Assembly (NCBI GenBank): GCA_048595745.1
Contig: CP184361.1
Length of the DNA stretch: 64,000 bases
Direction: 5' to 3' (one strand)
Origin: Aquipseudomonas alcaligenes_A
GTDB taxonomy: Bacteria > Pseudomonadota > Gammaproteobacteria > Pseudomonadales > Pseudomonadaceae
This document shows, piece by piece, positions 8,875 to 16,889 of the stretch. Both the position numbers and the translations under genes were made by a program. Under the pieces are notes generated by a model that was not told where the DNA came from, made no database searches, and was given only the letters and a program-made list of their open reading frames with translations. Within the stretch, counting starts at the first letter, position 1; each line of letters begins with the position of its first letter.

Positions 8875-9486
8875 ATGATGAAACGGAATCTGGTGGTAAT
8901 AGGTCTGGCCGTTCTGCTCAGCGCCTGCGGCTTCCAGCTGCGCGGCACTGGCAGCGCCGAGTTCGCCGTCAAGGAAATCGACCTGCAGGCGCGCAACGCC
9001 TACAGCGATACCGCCAAGCAGCTGCGCCAGCTGCTCGAGAACAGCGGCGTGAAAGTCCACAACGGCGCGCCCTACCGCCTGTTCCTGGCCAACGAGCAGG
9101 AAACCCAGCGCACCGCCAGCCGCAGCGGCAGCGCGCGCAGTGCCGAGCTCGAACTGACCACCCGCCTGGACTACGAGATCCGCGGCGAGAAGAACCTGCT
9201 GTTACTGCAGGACAAGCTGGAAGTGCAGAGCATCTACGTGCACGACGAGAACAATCTGATCGGCTCCAGCCAGGAATCCGGCCAGCTGCGCCAGGAAATG
9301 CGCCGCGAGCTGATCCAGCAGCTGTCCCTGCGCCTGCAACTGCTGACCCCGGCCCAGCTGGAACAGCTGCAACAGGAAGCCGAGGCCCGTGCCGCCGCCG
9401 AAGCGGAAGCCGCCGCCGCGGCGCGCCGCGCCGAGCAAGAGTCGGCGCCGCTGCAGTCGCCGATCCAGCTGCCGATCAAGCAGTGA
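8875..9486 (+). CDS. lptE: LPS-assembly lipoprotein LptE
   Basis: This 203-residue outer-membrane lipoprotein acts as the plug and partner of the LptD translocon for lipopolysaccharide. The short signal peptide ends in the lipobox LLSAC, with the lipidated cysteine at about residue 20, followed by GFQLRG as in other LptE proteins. The C-terminal part is helical and rich in Ala, Glu and Gln (about residues 160-190), longer than in E. coli but usual in Pseudomonas. The start is the first of two adjacent ATG codons. Lnt, encoded upstream, completes its acylation. Confidence 0.93.
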   Translation: MMKRNLVVIGLAVLLSACGFQLRGTGSAEFAVKEIDLQARNAYSDTAKQLRQLLENSGVKVHNGAPYRLFLANEQETQRTASRSGSARSAELELTTRLDYEIRGEKNLLLLQDKLEVQSIYVHDENNLIGSSQESGQLRQEMRRELIQQLSLRLQLLTPAQLEQLQQEAEARAAAEAEAAAAARRAEQESAPLQSPIQLPIKQ

Positions 9487-9493
9487 CACGAGA

Positions 9494-9515
9494 GGGCCGG
9501 GCAACCGGCCCTTTT
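9494..9515 (+). terminator. Hairpin with T-run between lptE and holA
   Basis: GGGCCGG (9494-9500), a GCAA loop and CCGGCCC (9505-9511) are followed by TTTT. This looks like an intrinsic terminator, or an attenuator because holA starts only 14 nt later. Confidence 0.6.
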
Positions 9516-9529
9516 CGCAAGAAGCCGCG

Positions 9530-10564
9530 ATGAAACTGAACCCCGCCCAACTCGGCAAGCATCTGCAAGGCGGTCTCGCCCCGGTCTATGTGGTCAGTGG
9601 CGACGAGCCGCTGCTGTGCCAGGAAGCCGAGGACGCCATCCGCGCCGCCACCCGCCAGCAGGGTTTCAGCGAGCGCACCGTGTTCCACGCCGAAGCCAGC
9701 TTCGACTGGGGCCTGCTCTATGAAGCCGGAGCCAGCCTCTCGCTGTTCGCCGAGAAACGCCTGATCGAGCTGCGCATCGCCAATGGCAAGCCGGGCGACA
9801 AGGGCACCGCGGCCATCCTCGAATACCTGGAGCGACCGCCGCAAGACACGGTGTTGCTGATCAGCCTGCCCAAGCTCGACGGCAGCACGCAGAAGACCAA
9901 GTGGGCCAAGGCCCTGATCGACGGCCCGCACAGCCAGTTCCTGCAGATCTGGCCGATCGAGGTCGCCCAGCTGCCCAACTGGATTCGCCAGCGCCTGTCG
10001 CAGGCCGGCCTGGCTGCCAGCCAGGAAGCGGTGGAGCTGATCGCCGCGCGGGTCGAAGGCAACCTGCTGGCCGCTGCCCAGGAAATCGAGAAGCTCAAGC
10101 TGCTGGCCGAGGGCAATCAGATCGACGCCAGCACGGTGCAGGCGGCCGTGGCCGACAGTGCCCGCTATGACGTATTCGGCCTGGTCGATGCGATCCTCAA
10201 CGGCGAAGCCGCGCACGCCCTGCGCATGCTCGAAGGCCTGCGCGGCGAAGGCGTGGAACCGCTGTTCATCGTCGTCATGCTGGCCCGCGAACTGCGCCAG
10301 CTGGCTGGCCTGGCCTTGCAGTTCAGCCAGGGCGTGCCGCTGGAGAAGGCCTTCGCCAGCGCCCGCCCGCCGGTCTGGGACAAGCGCCGCCCGCTCTACA
10401 GCCGCGCCCTGCAACGCCATACGGCGGCGCGCTGGAACCAGCTGCTGATCGATGCCCAGCGCATCGACGCGCAGGTCAAGGGCCAGGCCGCCGGTGATGC
10501 CTGGAGCAGCCTGGCGCGCCTGGCCTTGCTGATGGCCGGCCAGCGTCTGCCGCTCAGCGAATGA
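9530..10564 (+). CDS. holA: DNA polymerase III subunit delta
   Basis: This 344-residue protein is the clamp-loader wrench subunit that opens the beta clamp. The N-terminus MKLNPAQLGKHLQGGLAPVY followed by VVSGDEPLLCQEAEDAIR is typical of HolA. The collar domain with LAPVY-to-helical C-terminus (RQLAGLALQF, LLIDAQRIDAQVKG) is complete. The start at 9530 is chosen; an upstream in-frame start would run through lptE. It follows lptE as in E. coli. Confidence 0.95.
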   Translation: MKLNPAQLGKHLQGGLAPVYVVSGDEPLLCQEAEDAIRAATRQQGFSERTVFHAEASFDWGLLYEAGASLSLFAEKRLIELRIANGKPGDKGTAAILEYLERPPQDTVLLISLPKLDGSTQKTKWAKALIDGPHSQFLQIWPIEVAQLPNWIRQRLSQAGLAASQEAVELIAARVEGNLLAAAQEIEKLKLLAEGNQIDASTVQAAVADSARYDVFGLVDAILNGEAAHALRMLEGLRGEGVEPLFIVVMLARELRQLAGLALQFSQGVPLEKAFASARPPVWDKRRPLYSRALQRHTAARWNQLLIDAQRIDAQVKGQAAGDAWSSLARLALLMAGQRLPLSE

Positions 10565-10583
10565 CGCCGGGCACCTGCGCCTA

Positions 10584-10612
10584 TGGACATTTTTTAACCA
10601 TCGGCGCATAGT
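10584..10612 (+). promoter_or_regulatory. Candidate sigma-70 promoter for arfA
   Basis: TGGACA (10584-10589) and CATAGT (10607-10612) are separated by 17 bp. They match the consensus at 5/6 and 4/6 positions and lie 43 nt before the arfA start, giving a short leader. Confidence 0.5.
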
Positions 10613-10654
10613 CCGCGCCGCTCGCAATACCGCGAGCCTGCGAGGAGCACTCCG

Positions 10655-10822
10655 ATGAGCAAGAAAGCCCCGAAGCGGCCGAACAGGGCCAAGTCCATAG
10701 TCGCCCAACCGCTGTTCCGCTGCCGCCAGGAACAGCCGAAGAAAGGCAAAGGCAGCTACCGCCGCGAAGCCTCCCACTGGGAGGCTTCTTGCATTCTGGG
10801 GCCGGCAAAATACGCCGCCTGA
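10655..10822 (+). CDS. arfA: Alternative ribosome-rescue factor A (ArfA)
   Basis: This 55-residue protein was found by reading the gap between holA and the transglycosylase gene. The core PLFRCRQEQPKKGKGSYRRE (residues 19-38) matches the ArfA signature (PLFR.R...KKGKGSY.R). ArfA enters stalled ribosomes lacking a stop codon and recruits release factor 2; it backs up tmRNA. The frame contains a perfect 10-bp hairpin at 10766-10788, just after the codons for the KKGKGSYRR core. In known arfA genes such a hairpin causes RNase III cleavage or termination, so the normal message is itself non-stop and is destroyed by trans-translation. A GAGGAG ribosome site lies at 10642-10647. Confidence 0.88.
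   Translation: MSKKAPKRPNRAKSIVAQPLFRCRQEQPKKGKGSYRREASHWEASCILGPAKYAA
10766..10788 (+). promoter_or_regulatory. Intragenic hairpin of arfA (non-stop mRNA generator)
   Basis: GAAGCCTCCC (10766-10775), loop ACT, GGGAGGCTTC (10779-10788) form a perfect stem inside the reading frame, followed by TTGCATTC. Cleavage or termination here would remove the stop codon and leave a protein of about 38-45 residues that keeps the conserved core. Confidence 0.75.
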
Positions 10823-10905
10823 GCATTGCCGCCATGTCGCCGGGGTCCTGAAAGCCGCCCGGCATGTTAAGGTCGCGCTTTGACTGGCAAGACCGAGACG
10901 CCCCG

Positions 10906-12198
10906 ATGTTCCAGCTTTCCACCAACGGCCGCCTGAGCTGCCTGCTCGCCGGCGCCATGCTCTTCCTCGGCGCCTGTGCCGAAACCCCGAACCCCGCCCC
11001 CGAACTGGTTGCCGCCACGCCCACCCAGCCGCCGAAAAACCAGCAGAACCCTGCTCAGGCGCAGACCGCCGCGCCCGTCGCACCGGCACTGAACTTCGCG
11101 GAGTGGCGCGAACGCTTCCGCGCCAAGGCCCTGCAGGCCGGCATCCAGCCCCAGGTGTTCGACCAGGCCTTCGCCGGCGTGACGCCGGACCTGAGCGTGG
11201 TGAAGGCCGACGGCGCCCAGCCGGAGTTCACCCGCCCGGTTTGGGAATACCTCGACGGCGCCATCTCGCCGCTGCGCGTGCGCAAGGGCCAGACGCTGCT
11301 GGCCGAGCACGCCGCCACGCTGGAGGCTATCGAGCAGCGCTACGGCGTCGACCGCGAGACGCTGGTCGCCATCTGGGGCATGGAAAGCAGCTTCGGCCAG
11401 TTCATGGGCGAGCAGTCGGTGATCCGCTCCCTCGCCACCCTGGCCTATGAAGGCCGCCGCCCACGCTTCGCCGAAGACCAGTTGCTGGCAGCCCTGCAGA
11501 TTCTGCAGAGCGGCGACATCAGCAGCAGCGGCCTGCGCGGCTCCTGGGCCGGCGCCATGGGCCAGACCCAATTCATTCCCACCACCTACCTGACCCACGC
11601 GGTGGACTTCGACGGCGACGGCCGTCGTGACATCTGGAACTCCAGCGCCGACGCCCTGGCCTCGGCCGCCCATTACCTGCAGGCCTCCGGCTGGCAGAAG
11701 GGCCGCGCCTGGGGCATCCAGGTGGCCCTGCCCAGCGGCTTCGACTATGCGCTGGCCGACACCGAGGTGCGCAAGACCTATGCGGAGTGGTACGCCCATG
11801 GAGTGAAAGGCACGCCGACCAATGTCGACCCGAACGACACTGGCTACCTGCTGCTGCCAGCGGGCCACCGCGGCCCGGCCTTCCTGGTGTTTCGCAACTT
11901 CGGCGCCATCCTCAAGTACAACAACTCTTCGTCCTACGCCCTGGCTGTGGGCCTGCTCGGCCAGCGCCTGGGTGGTGGCGGCCCGCTGCTGGCCAGCTGG
12001 CCGAAGGACGAACGTCCGCTGGGCCGCAGCGAGCGCATCGCGCTGCAGGAGGGCCTGGCTGCCCATGGCTACGAGCCGGGCCCGGCCGACGGCATCATCG
12101 GCGCCAACACCCGCCGCGCCGTGCGCGCCTTCCAGCAGAGCCTGGGCCTGCCGGCCGACGGCTATCCGACCCCGGCGCTGCTGCAGCAGCTGCGCTGA
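10906..12198 (+). CDS. sltB3: Lytic murein transglycosylase, MltB family, with peptidoglycan-binding domain
   Basis: This 430-residue predicted lipoprotein has a signal peptide ending in LFLGAC and a Pro/Ala/Gln-rich linker. An MltB-type catalytic domain follows (about residues 60-340): AIWGMESSFGQF carries the catalytic Glu, then GSWAGAMGQTQFIPTTY. The C-terminal PG_binding_1 domain runs to the end (YEPGPADGIIGANTRRAVRAFQQ). The layout resembles P. aeruginosa SltB3; the symbol is by analogy. The start at 10906 is preferred because it opens directly into the signal peptide; an ATG 42 nt upstream adds charged residues. Confidence 0.87.
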   Translation: MFQLSTNGRLSCLLAGAMLFLGACAETPNPAPELVAATPTQPPKNQQNPAQAQTAAPVAPALNFAEWRERFRAKALQAGIQPQVFDQAFAGVTPDLSVVKADGAQPEFTRPVWEYLDGAISPLRVRKGQTLLAEHAATLEAIEQRYGVDRETLVAIWGMESSFGQFMGEQSVIRSLATLAYEGRRPRFAEDQLLAALQILQSGDISSSGLRGSWAGAMGQTQFIPTTYLTHAVDFDGDGRRDIWNSSADALASAAHYLQASGWQKGRAWGIQVALPSGFDYALADTEVRKTYAEWYAHGVKGTPTNVDPNDTGYLLLPAGHRGPAFLVFRNFGAILKYNNSSSYALAVGLLGQRLGGGGPLLASWPKDERPLGRSERIALQEGLAAHGYEPGPADGIIGANTRRAVRAFQQSLGLPADGYPTPALLQQLR

Positions 12199-12246
12199 GC
12201 AACGCAGCAGCAGGGTCGAGCGTCACTGCCCCTGCCTCGCGAGCCG

Positions 12247-13128
12247 CTACGGCATCGCCCAGAGATGGGCCGCCACCAGCGCACGCCACGGGGCGAAAGG
12301 TTGCAGCCAGTCGCGCACGAACGGCTGTGTAAGCTTTTCCTCCGTGCCGAGCAGGCGCTGCAGCTGGCGCCTGACCGCGGCATCACCGTGCAACGATCCA
12401 TCCAACCGGGCGAAGCCGCGCAGCAACGCATAGTCCACCGTCCAGGGCCCGATGCCCTTCAGGGCCAGCAGGTGTTCGGCAATGACCTCGGCTGGCGCGT
12501 CAGCCTGCCACTGATCGAGCGGTAAGCGCCCCTCGACCACTTCGCGCGCGAGCCGCAGCAGGGTCTGGCTCTTGGCCCGGGAGAATCCGGCCTGGCCCAG
12601 GACATCCTCGTCGAGCGCCGCGACCGCCGCCGCGTCCGGATAGCAGAGCAGGCCGCCCGAGTGTTGCTGCCCGGCGAGCTGGATCAGCCGCCGACGCAGG
12701 GTGATGGCCACCGCCAGACTGATCTGCTGACCACTGATGGCCCAGGTCAATGCCTCGAAGGCCGAAGCCGCCTGGGGCACCCGCAAGCCACGGTTGGCAG
12801 CGATCAGCCGGCCCAGCAGCGGATGCGCGGAATAGGCCGCCTCGAAGGCGTGCACCGGCTGGGTCAGCCCCAGCATGCGCGCCGCCAGCGCCTCGAGCGG
12901 CTGCGAATCATCGTCAATTTCGCCATCCACCTGCAGGCTCACTCGCACCCTGTGTGCGGCGAGGCGCAGGCTCAGGCAGGCCGGCAGTCCCTGCCAGAGC
13001 AGGCCCTTGTCCAGACCATCGTCCGTCACCCGCTCGGCCAGCGCCTGCGCATCGCGCCGATGGAAGCTCAACAGGTCGGCCAGCCGGTAGTCGGCGGGCA
13101 AAGTCATTTCGAGGTCGAGTCGGGTCAT
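12247..13128 (-). CDS. alkA: DNA-3-methyladenine glycosylase II (AlkA-like)
   Basis: This 293-residue protein excises alkylated bases in base-excision repair. The N-terminal AlkA_N-like region precedes an HhH-GPD domain. The helix-hairpin-helix LLALKGIGPWTVDYALLRG is followed by an aspartate in HGDAAVRRQ at the place of AlkA Asp238. There is no Ada or AraC domain fused to it. It converges on the transglycosylase gene. A second, unrelated alkyl-base glycosylase (Mpg) is encoded at 26.2 kb. Confidence 0.85.
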   Translation of the reverse strand: MTRLDLEMTLPADYRLADLLSFHRRDAQALAERVTDDGLDKGLLWQGLPACLSLRLAAHRVRVSLQVDGEIDDDSQPLEALAARMLGLTQPVHAFEAAYSAHPLLGRLIAANRGLRVPQAASAFEALTWAISGQQISLAVAITLRRRLIQLAGQQHSGGLLCYPDAAAVAALDEDVLGQAGFSRAKSQTLLRLAREVVEGRLPLDQWQADAPAEVIAEHLLALKGIGPWTVDYALLRGFARLDGSLHGDAAVRRQLQRLLGTEEKLTQPFVRDWLQPFAPWRALVAAHLWAMP

Positions 13129-13259
13129 GGCGGCCTGATCATGGAGCGGCTGGTCGAGAACTACACTGCAGGGACTGCGGGTTTTCCGCCAGCGGCCGAT
13201 ATCTGAACAGGCGATTGCCCCGGATTGACCGCTTCATCAGCCCAAAAGGTGCCTTGCAG

Positions 13260-14576
13260 ATGTTCAACAACACACTGAAAGCGGAGCTGGCCCAGCTGCG
13301 TAACGAGCTGGCCAGCATGCGCCAGATCAAGGACTCGTTGTACAGCGAGATGCTGGTTCTGGAGATCGAGCCTGATGGCCGGGTGCGCTATGCCAATGAC
13401 AACTTTCTGGGGGAAATGCTCTACACCGACAGCGCGCTTCTCGGGCGCCAGCTGGAGTCGCTGATCCCCTCCTCCTTCCGCACGGAAGCCAACTATGCCC
13501 GCCTGCAGCAGGCGCTGCGCAACCGCGAACACCTCAGCGGCGCCTTCCGCCTGCTGCGCGGCAACGGCCAGGAGGCCTGGCTGCGCGCCATCTGGCAGCC
13601 GGTCCTGAACAGCCGGGGCGAACTGGCCTACTTCACCCTCTGCGCCAACGACCTGACCCGCACCATCGTCACCTCGCGTGAACACGAAGGACTGATTGGA
13701 GCCCTGCTGCGTTCCACGGCCGTCATCGAGTTCAACTTGAGCGGCGAGGTACTCACCGCCAACCAGCGCTTCCTGGACGGCATGGGATACCGGCTGGAAC
13801 AGATCCGCGGCAAACACCACCGCATGTTCTGCTCGGCAGAGGAGGCGAATTCGCAGGAGTATCGCGACTTCTGGGCACGCCTTAATCGTGGCGAATATGT
13901 CGCTGGGCGCTTCCAGCGGGTTGACAGCCATGGCCGCTCCGTCTGGCTGGAAGCCTCCTACAACCCGATAGTCGACAGCCACGACCGGCTGTACAAGGTG
14001 GTCAAGTTCGCCACCGTGATCACCGACCAGGTCAACCAGGAGCAAGCCGTGGCCGAAGCCGCGAGCATCGCCTACAGCATCTCGCGGCAAACCGACGCCA
14101 GCGCCAACAAAGGCGCCGCCGTGGTCAGCCAGACGGTCGAGGTCATGCAGCGCATTGCCCGCCAGCTGAGTGAGGCCAGCGCGGGTATCGAGGCCCTGGG
14201 CAAGCAATCGCAGCTGATCAGCACCATCATGCAGACCATCCGCGGCATCGCCGACCAGACCAACCTGCTCGCCCTCAATGCCGCCATCGAGGCTGCGCGG
14301 GCCGGCGACCAGGGGCGCGGCTTCGCCGTGGTCGCCGACGAGGTCCGCCAACTGGCCGGACGCACCAGTCAGGCTACCGAGGAGATCGTCGAGGTGGTGC
14401 AGAAGAACCAGAGCCTGGCGCAGAACGCCGTGGACAGCATGGCCAGCAGCAGCCAGCAGGCCGAGCAGGGGCTCAGCCTGGCCAGCGAGGCCGGTGCGGT
14501 GATCGTCGAGATTCAGGATGGCGCACAGCAGGTGGTCCAGGCTATCGGCCAGTTCGCCAACCAGCTGAAGAGTTGA
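13260..14576 (+). CDS. Soluble methyl-accepting chemotaxis protein with two PAS domains (BdlA-like)
   Basis: This 438-residue protein has no signal peptide or membrane span. It starts with a short helical segment (LKAELAQLRNELASMRQ), then has two PAS domains (about residues 30-140 and 150-270) with YFTLCANDLT and FATVITDQ ends, and a shortened MCP signalling domain. The hairpin tip IRGIADQTNLLALNAAIEA is intact and should bind CheA/CheW. This layout matches P. aeruginosa BdlA and Aer2-type cytosolic transducers; the PAS cofactor is unknown. The ATG at 13260 is used because upstream codons overlap the divergent alkA gene. Confidence 0.85.
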   Translation: MFNNTLKAELAQLRNELASMRQIKDSLYSEMLVLEIEPDGRVRYANDNFLGEMLYTDSALLGRQLESLIPSSFRTEANYARLQQALRNREHLSGAFRLLRGNGQEAWLRAIWQPVLNSRGELAYFTLCANDLTRTIVTSREHEGLIGALLRSTAVIEFNLSGEVLTANQRFLDGMGYRLEQIRGKHHRMFCSAEEANSQEYRDFWARLNRGEYVAGRFQRVDSHGRSVWLEASYNPIVDSHDRLYKVVKFATVITDQVNQEQAVAEAASIAYSISRQTDASANKGAAVVSQTVEVMQRIARQLSEASAGIEALGKQSQLISTIMQTIRGIADQTNLLALNAAIEAARAGDQGRGFAVVADEVRQLAGRTSQATEEIVEVVQKNQSLAQNAVDSMASSSQQAEQGLSLASEAGAVIVEIQDGAQQVVQAIGQFANQLKS

Positions 14577-14608
14577 GCCTGGCGCAGCCCAAGGGACAGC
14601 AACGCGCT

Positions 14609-14632
14609 GCCGCGGGGGAGTGCCTCCGCGGC
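14609..14632 (+). other. Stem-loop after the chemotaxis gene
   Basis: GCCGCGG (14609-14615) pairs with CCGCGGC (14626-14632). No T-run follows, so terminator activity is uncertain. Confidence 0.35.
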
Positions 14633-14741
14633 TGCAGTGCGCGTCCGACAAGGGCCGCAAGCCGCAGGTAGCCATCCATGGTAGACTGCCGGCAGGCCAA
14701 AAGCCCCGCTACCCAAGCCTCCTACCGGAGCCGAGATCTCG

Positions 14742-15794
14742 ATGTCCGACGCAGTCCCGCCCAAGCCCGTCTCCAGCGGCGAAAAATTCCGCACCCCCCA
14801 GGGAATCACCGCGATCAAGGATGGCCAGAAGCGCCGCGCTTCGGCCGAGCCGCAGGTCGTCGAACCCAAGCCGAGCTGGCTGCGGGTCAAGGCGCCGAGT
14901 GGCAGCCGCTTCGATGCGGTCAAGCGCAATGTTGGCGAGCATCGTTTGAGCACCGTGTGCCAGGAGTCGCACTGCCCGAACATGGGCGAGTGCTGGTCCA
15001 ACGGCACCGCGACCATCATGTTGATGGGCTCGGTCTGTACCCGCGCCTGCCGCTTCTGCGCCGTCGACACCGGCAACCCGAACGGCTGGCTGGATCTGGA
15101 AGAGCCGCAGAACACCGCCAAGTCGGTGGAACTGATGGGCCTGCGCTACATCGTGCTGACCTCGGTAGACCGCGATGACCTGCCCGACGGCGGCGCCGCG
15201 CATTACGCGGCCTGCGTGCAGGCGATCAAGGCCAACACGCCGCAGGTGGTGGTCGAGGCCCTGACCCCGGACTTCGATGGTGACCACGCGGCCATCGCCC
15301 GCGTGGTGGATTCAGGCCTCGAGGTGTTCGCGCAGAATGTCGAGACGGTCAAGCGCCTGACCCATGTGGTGCGCGACCCGCGTGCCGGCTACGAGAAGAC
15401 CCTGAAGGTGCTGGAGTTCGCCAAGCAGCACCGCCCCTCGGTCATCACCAAGACCAGCCTGATGCTCGGCCTGGGCGAGACCGACGAGGAGATCCTCGAG
15501 ACCATGGACGACCTGCGCGCCATCGGTGTGGACATCCTCACCCTCGGCCAGTACCTGCAGCCCACGCGCAACCACCTCAAGGTGAAGCGCTGGGTCAGCC
15601 CCGAAGAATTCAACCGCCTGCGCGACATTGGCCTGGAAAAGGGCTTCATGGAAGTCGCCGCCGGCCCGCTGGTGCGCTCCAGCTATCGCGCCGATCGGGT
15701 GTTCGAGAAGAACAACCTGGGCCTGGCCGCCCCCGCCCCGGTGCCGGGCCAGCAGCAGAACGACAGCCTGATTCCGGCGCTCAATCTGAACTGA
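14742..15794 (+). CDS. lipA: Lipoyl synthase
   Basis: This 350-residue radical-SAM enzyme inserts two sulfurs into protein-bound octanoyl groups. The auxiliary cluster motif CQESHCPNMGEC and the radical-SAM motif CTRACRFC are both intact, and the C-terminal RSSYRAD with the conserved serine ligand is present. The first 50 residues are a polar extension common in pseudomonads. lipB, which makes the octanoyl substrate, faces it across a shared terminator. Confidence 0.97.
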   Translation: MSDAVPPKPVSSGEKFRTPQGITAIKDGQKRRASAEPQVVEPKPSWLRVKAPSGSRFDAVKRNVGEHRLSTVCQESHCPNMGECWSNGTATIMLMGSVCTRACRFCAVDTGNPNGWLDLEEPQNTAKSVELMGLRYIVLTSVDRDDLPDGGAAHYAACVQAIKANTPQVVVEALTPDFDGDHAAIARVVDSGLEVFAQNVETVKRLTHVVRDPRAGYEKTLKVLEFAKQHRPSVITKTSLMLGLGETDEEILETMDDLRAIGVDILTLGQYLQPTRNHLKVKRWVSPEEFNRLRDIGLEKGFMEVAAGPLVRSSYRADRVFEKNNLGLAAPAPVPGQQQNDSLIPALNLN

Positions 15795-15812
15795 CCCTCA
15801 GCGTAGAAACAG

Positions 15813-15845
15813 AAAAGGCCCTGCGGCATCGCCCCAGGGCCTTTT
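15813..15845. terminator. Bidirectional terminator between lipA and lipB
   Basis: AAAAGGCCCTG (15813-15823) and CAGGGCCTTTT (15835-15845) form an 11-bp stem whose T-run works in either direction, as expected for the convergent lipA and lipB genes. Confidence 0.85.
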
Positions 15846-15866
15846 GCTTGGCGTCTATCTCTCGCC

Positions 15867-16484
15867 TCAGGCGTAGCCCAGGCGCGCGCGCAGCGCACCC
15901 TCCAGGCGCTGCGACACCTCATCGAGCGATGGCGGGGCTTCCAGGAGGTCCTTGAGCTGGACCATCTTCAGGCCGGCATAACCGCAGGGGTTGATGCGCT
16001 GGAAGGGCGCCATGTCCATGTCGACGTTCAGCGCCAGGCCATGGAACGAGCAGCCGTTGCGCACCCGCAGCCCCAGCGAGGCGATCTTGTCGCCGGCGAC
16101 ATACACGCCTGGGGCATCGGCCTTGGGCGCGGCCTCGATGCCATAGCCGGCCAGCACATCGACCAGCGCCTGCTCCATGGCCGTCACCAGCTCGCGCACG
16201 CCGAGCTTCTTGCGGCGCAGGTCCAGCATCAGGTAGGCCACCAGCTGGCCGGGGCCATGGTAGGTGACCTGACCACCGCGCTCGACCTGGATCACCGGAA
16301 TGTCGCCGGGCGCCAGCAAGTGCTCGGGCTTGCCGGCCTGGCCCTGAGTGAACACCCGGGGATGCTGCAGCAGCCAGATCTCGTCGGGACTCGACTCATC
16401 GCGCTCGGCAGTGAAGCGCCGCATGGCTTCCAGGGTCGGCAGATACTCTGCCAGCCCCAGTTGACGCACAACCAGCTCGGTCAT
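15867..16484 (-). CDS. lipB: Octanoyl-[acyl-carrier-protein]:protein N-octanoyltransferase LipB
   Basis: This 205-residue enzyme moves octanoate from ACP to lipoyl domains. Visible motifs are RGGQVTYHGPGQLVAYLM, the catalytic lysine segment DKIASLGLRVRNG, and the catalytic cysteine in INPCGYAGL. Its ATG overlaps the stop codon of ybeD by one base, so the two are translationally linked. Confidence 0.96.
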   Translation of the reverse strand: MTELVVRQLGLAEYLPTLEAMRRFTAERDESSPDEIWLLQHPRVFTQGQAGKPEHLLAPGDIPVIQVERGGQVTYHGPGQLVAYLMLDLRRKKLGVRELVTAMEQALVDVLAGYGIEAAPKADAPGVYVAGDKIASLGLRVRNGCSFHGLALNVDMDMAPFQRINPCGYAGLKMVQLKDLLEAPPSLDEVSQRLEGALRARLGYA

Positions 16485-16762
16485 CAGAGCACCATGTGCA
16501 CGCGACCGGTGGCCTTGAGGTCGACGTGAATCGCCTGCAACTGCTCGACACCGGTGGCAGTGATCAGCACCTGCACGGAGAGGAAGCGGCCATTGCGGCT
16601 GTCGCGCACCACCAGGCTGGCGGCATCGAAGCCCGGCGCATGGCGCTGGATCACTTCCACCACCAGGTCGGCGAAGCCGTCGCCCGCCTCACCGATCACC
16701 TTGATGGGGTAGCGCTCGCAGGGGAATTCGATTTTCGGGGCTTGTACTTCGGTATCGGTCAT
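16484..16762 (-). CDS. ybeD: YbeD family protein (DUF493)
   Basis: This 92-residue protein matches the YbeD/DUF493 ferredoxin-like fold family (FPCERYPIKVIGEAGDGFADLVVEVI). A role in lipoate metabolism is inferred only from its constant place beside lipB. The ATG at 16762 is chosen because GGAG lies 8 nt before it; a GTG three codons upstream is less likely. Confidence 0.9.
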   Translation of the reverse strand: MTDTEVQAPKIEFPCERYPIKVIGEAGDGFADLVVEVIQRHAPGFDAASLVVRDSRNGRFLSVQVLITATGVEQLQAIHVDLKATGRVHMVL

Positions 16763-16798
16763 CGCGGTCACTCCGGGTTCGTCACCCGTGAAATGCGA

Positions 16799-16818
16799 AC
16801 GCCCCGATTCCGGGGCGT
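16799..16818 (-). terminator. Stem-loop downstream of dacA
   Basis: ACGCCCCG (16799-16806) and CGGGGCGT (16811-16818) form an 8-bp stem with a 4-nt loop. The T content after it on the minus strand is poor, so it is a possible rather than a strong terminator. Confidence 0.45.
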
Positions 16819-16889
16819 CCTTGTGAGTCTTCAGTTCAGTCCCTTATCTGGGGCCCGAACGGCGGTGTTTCAAGACCGCCGGACGACTC

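Noticed and set aside
6120..8996. A 958-codon open frame antisense to leuS
   Set aside because: It mirrors leuS codon by codon; open antisense frames are common in GC-rich DNA, and its translation has no recognisable domain.
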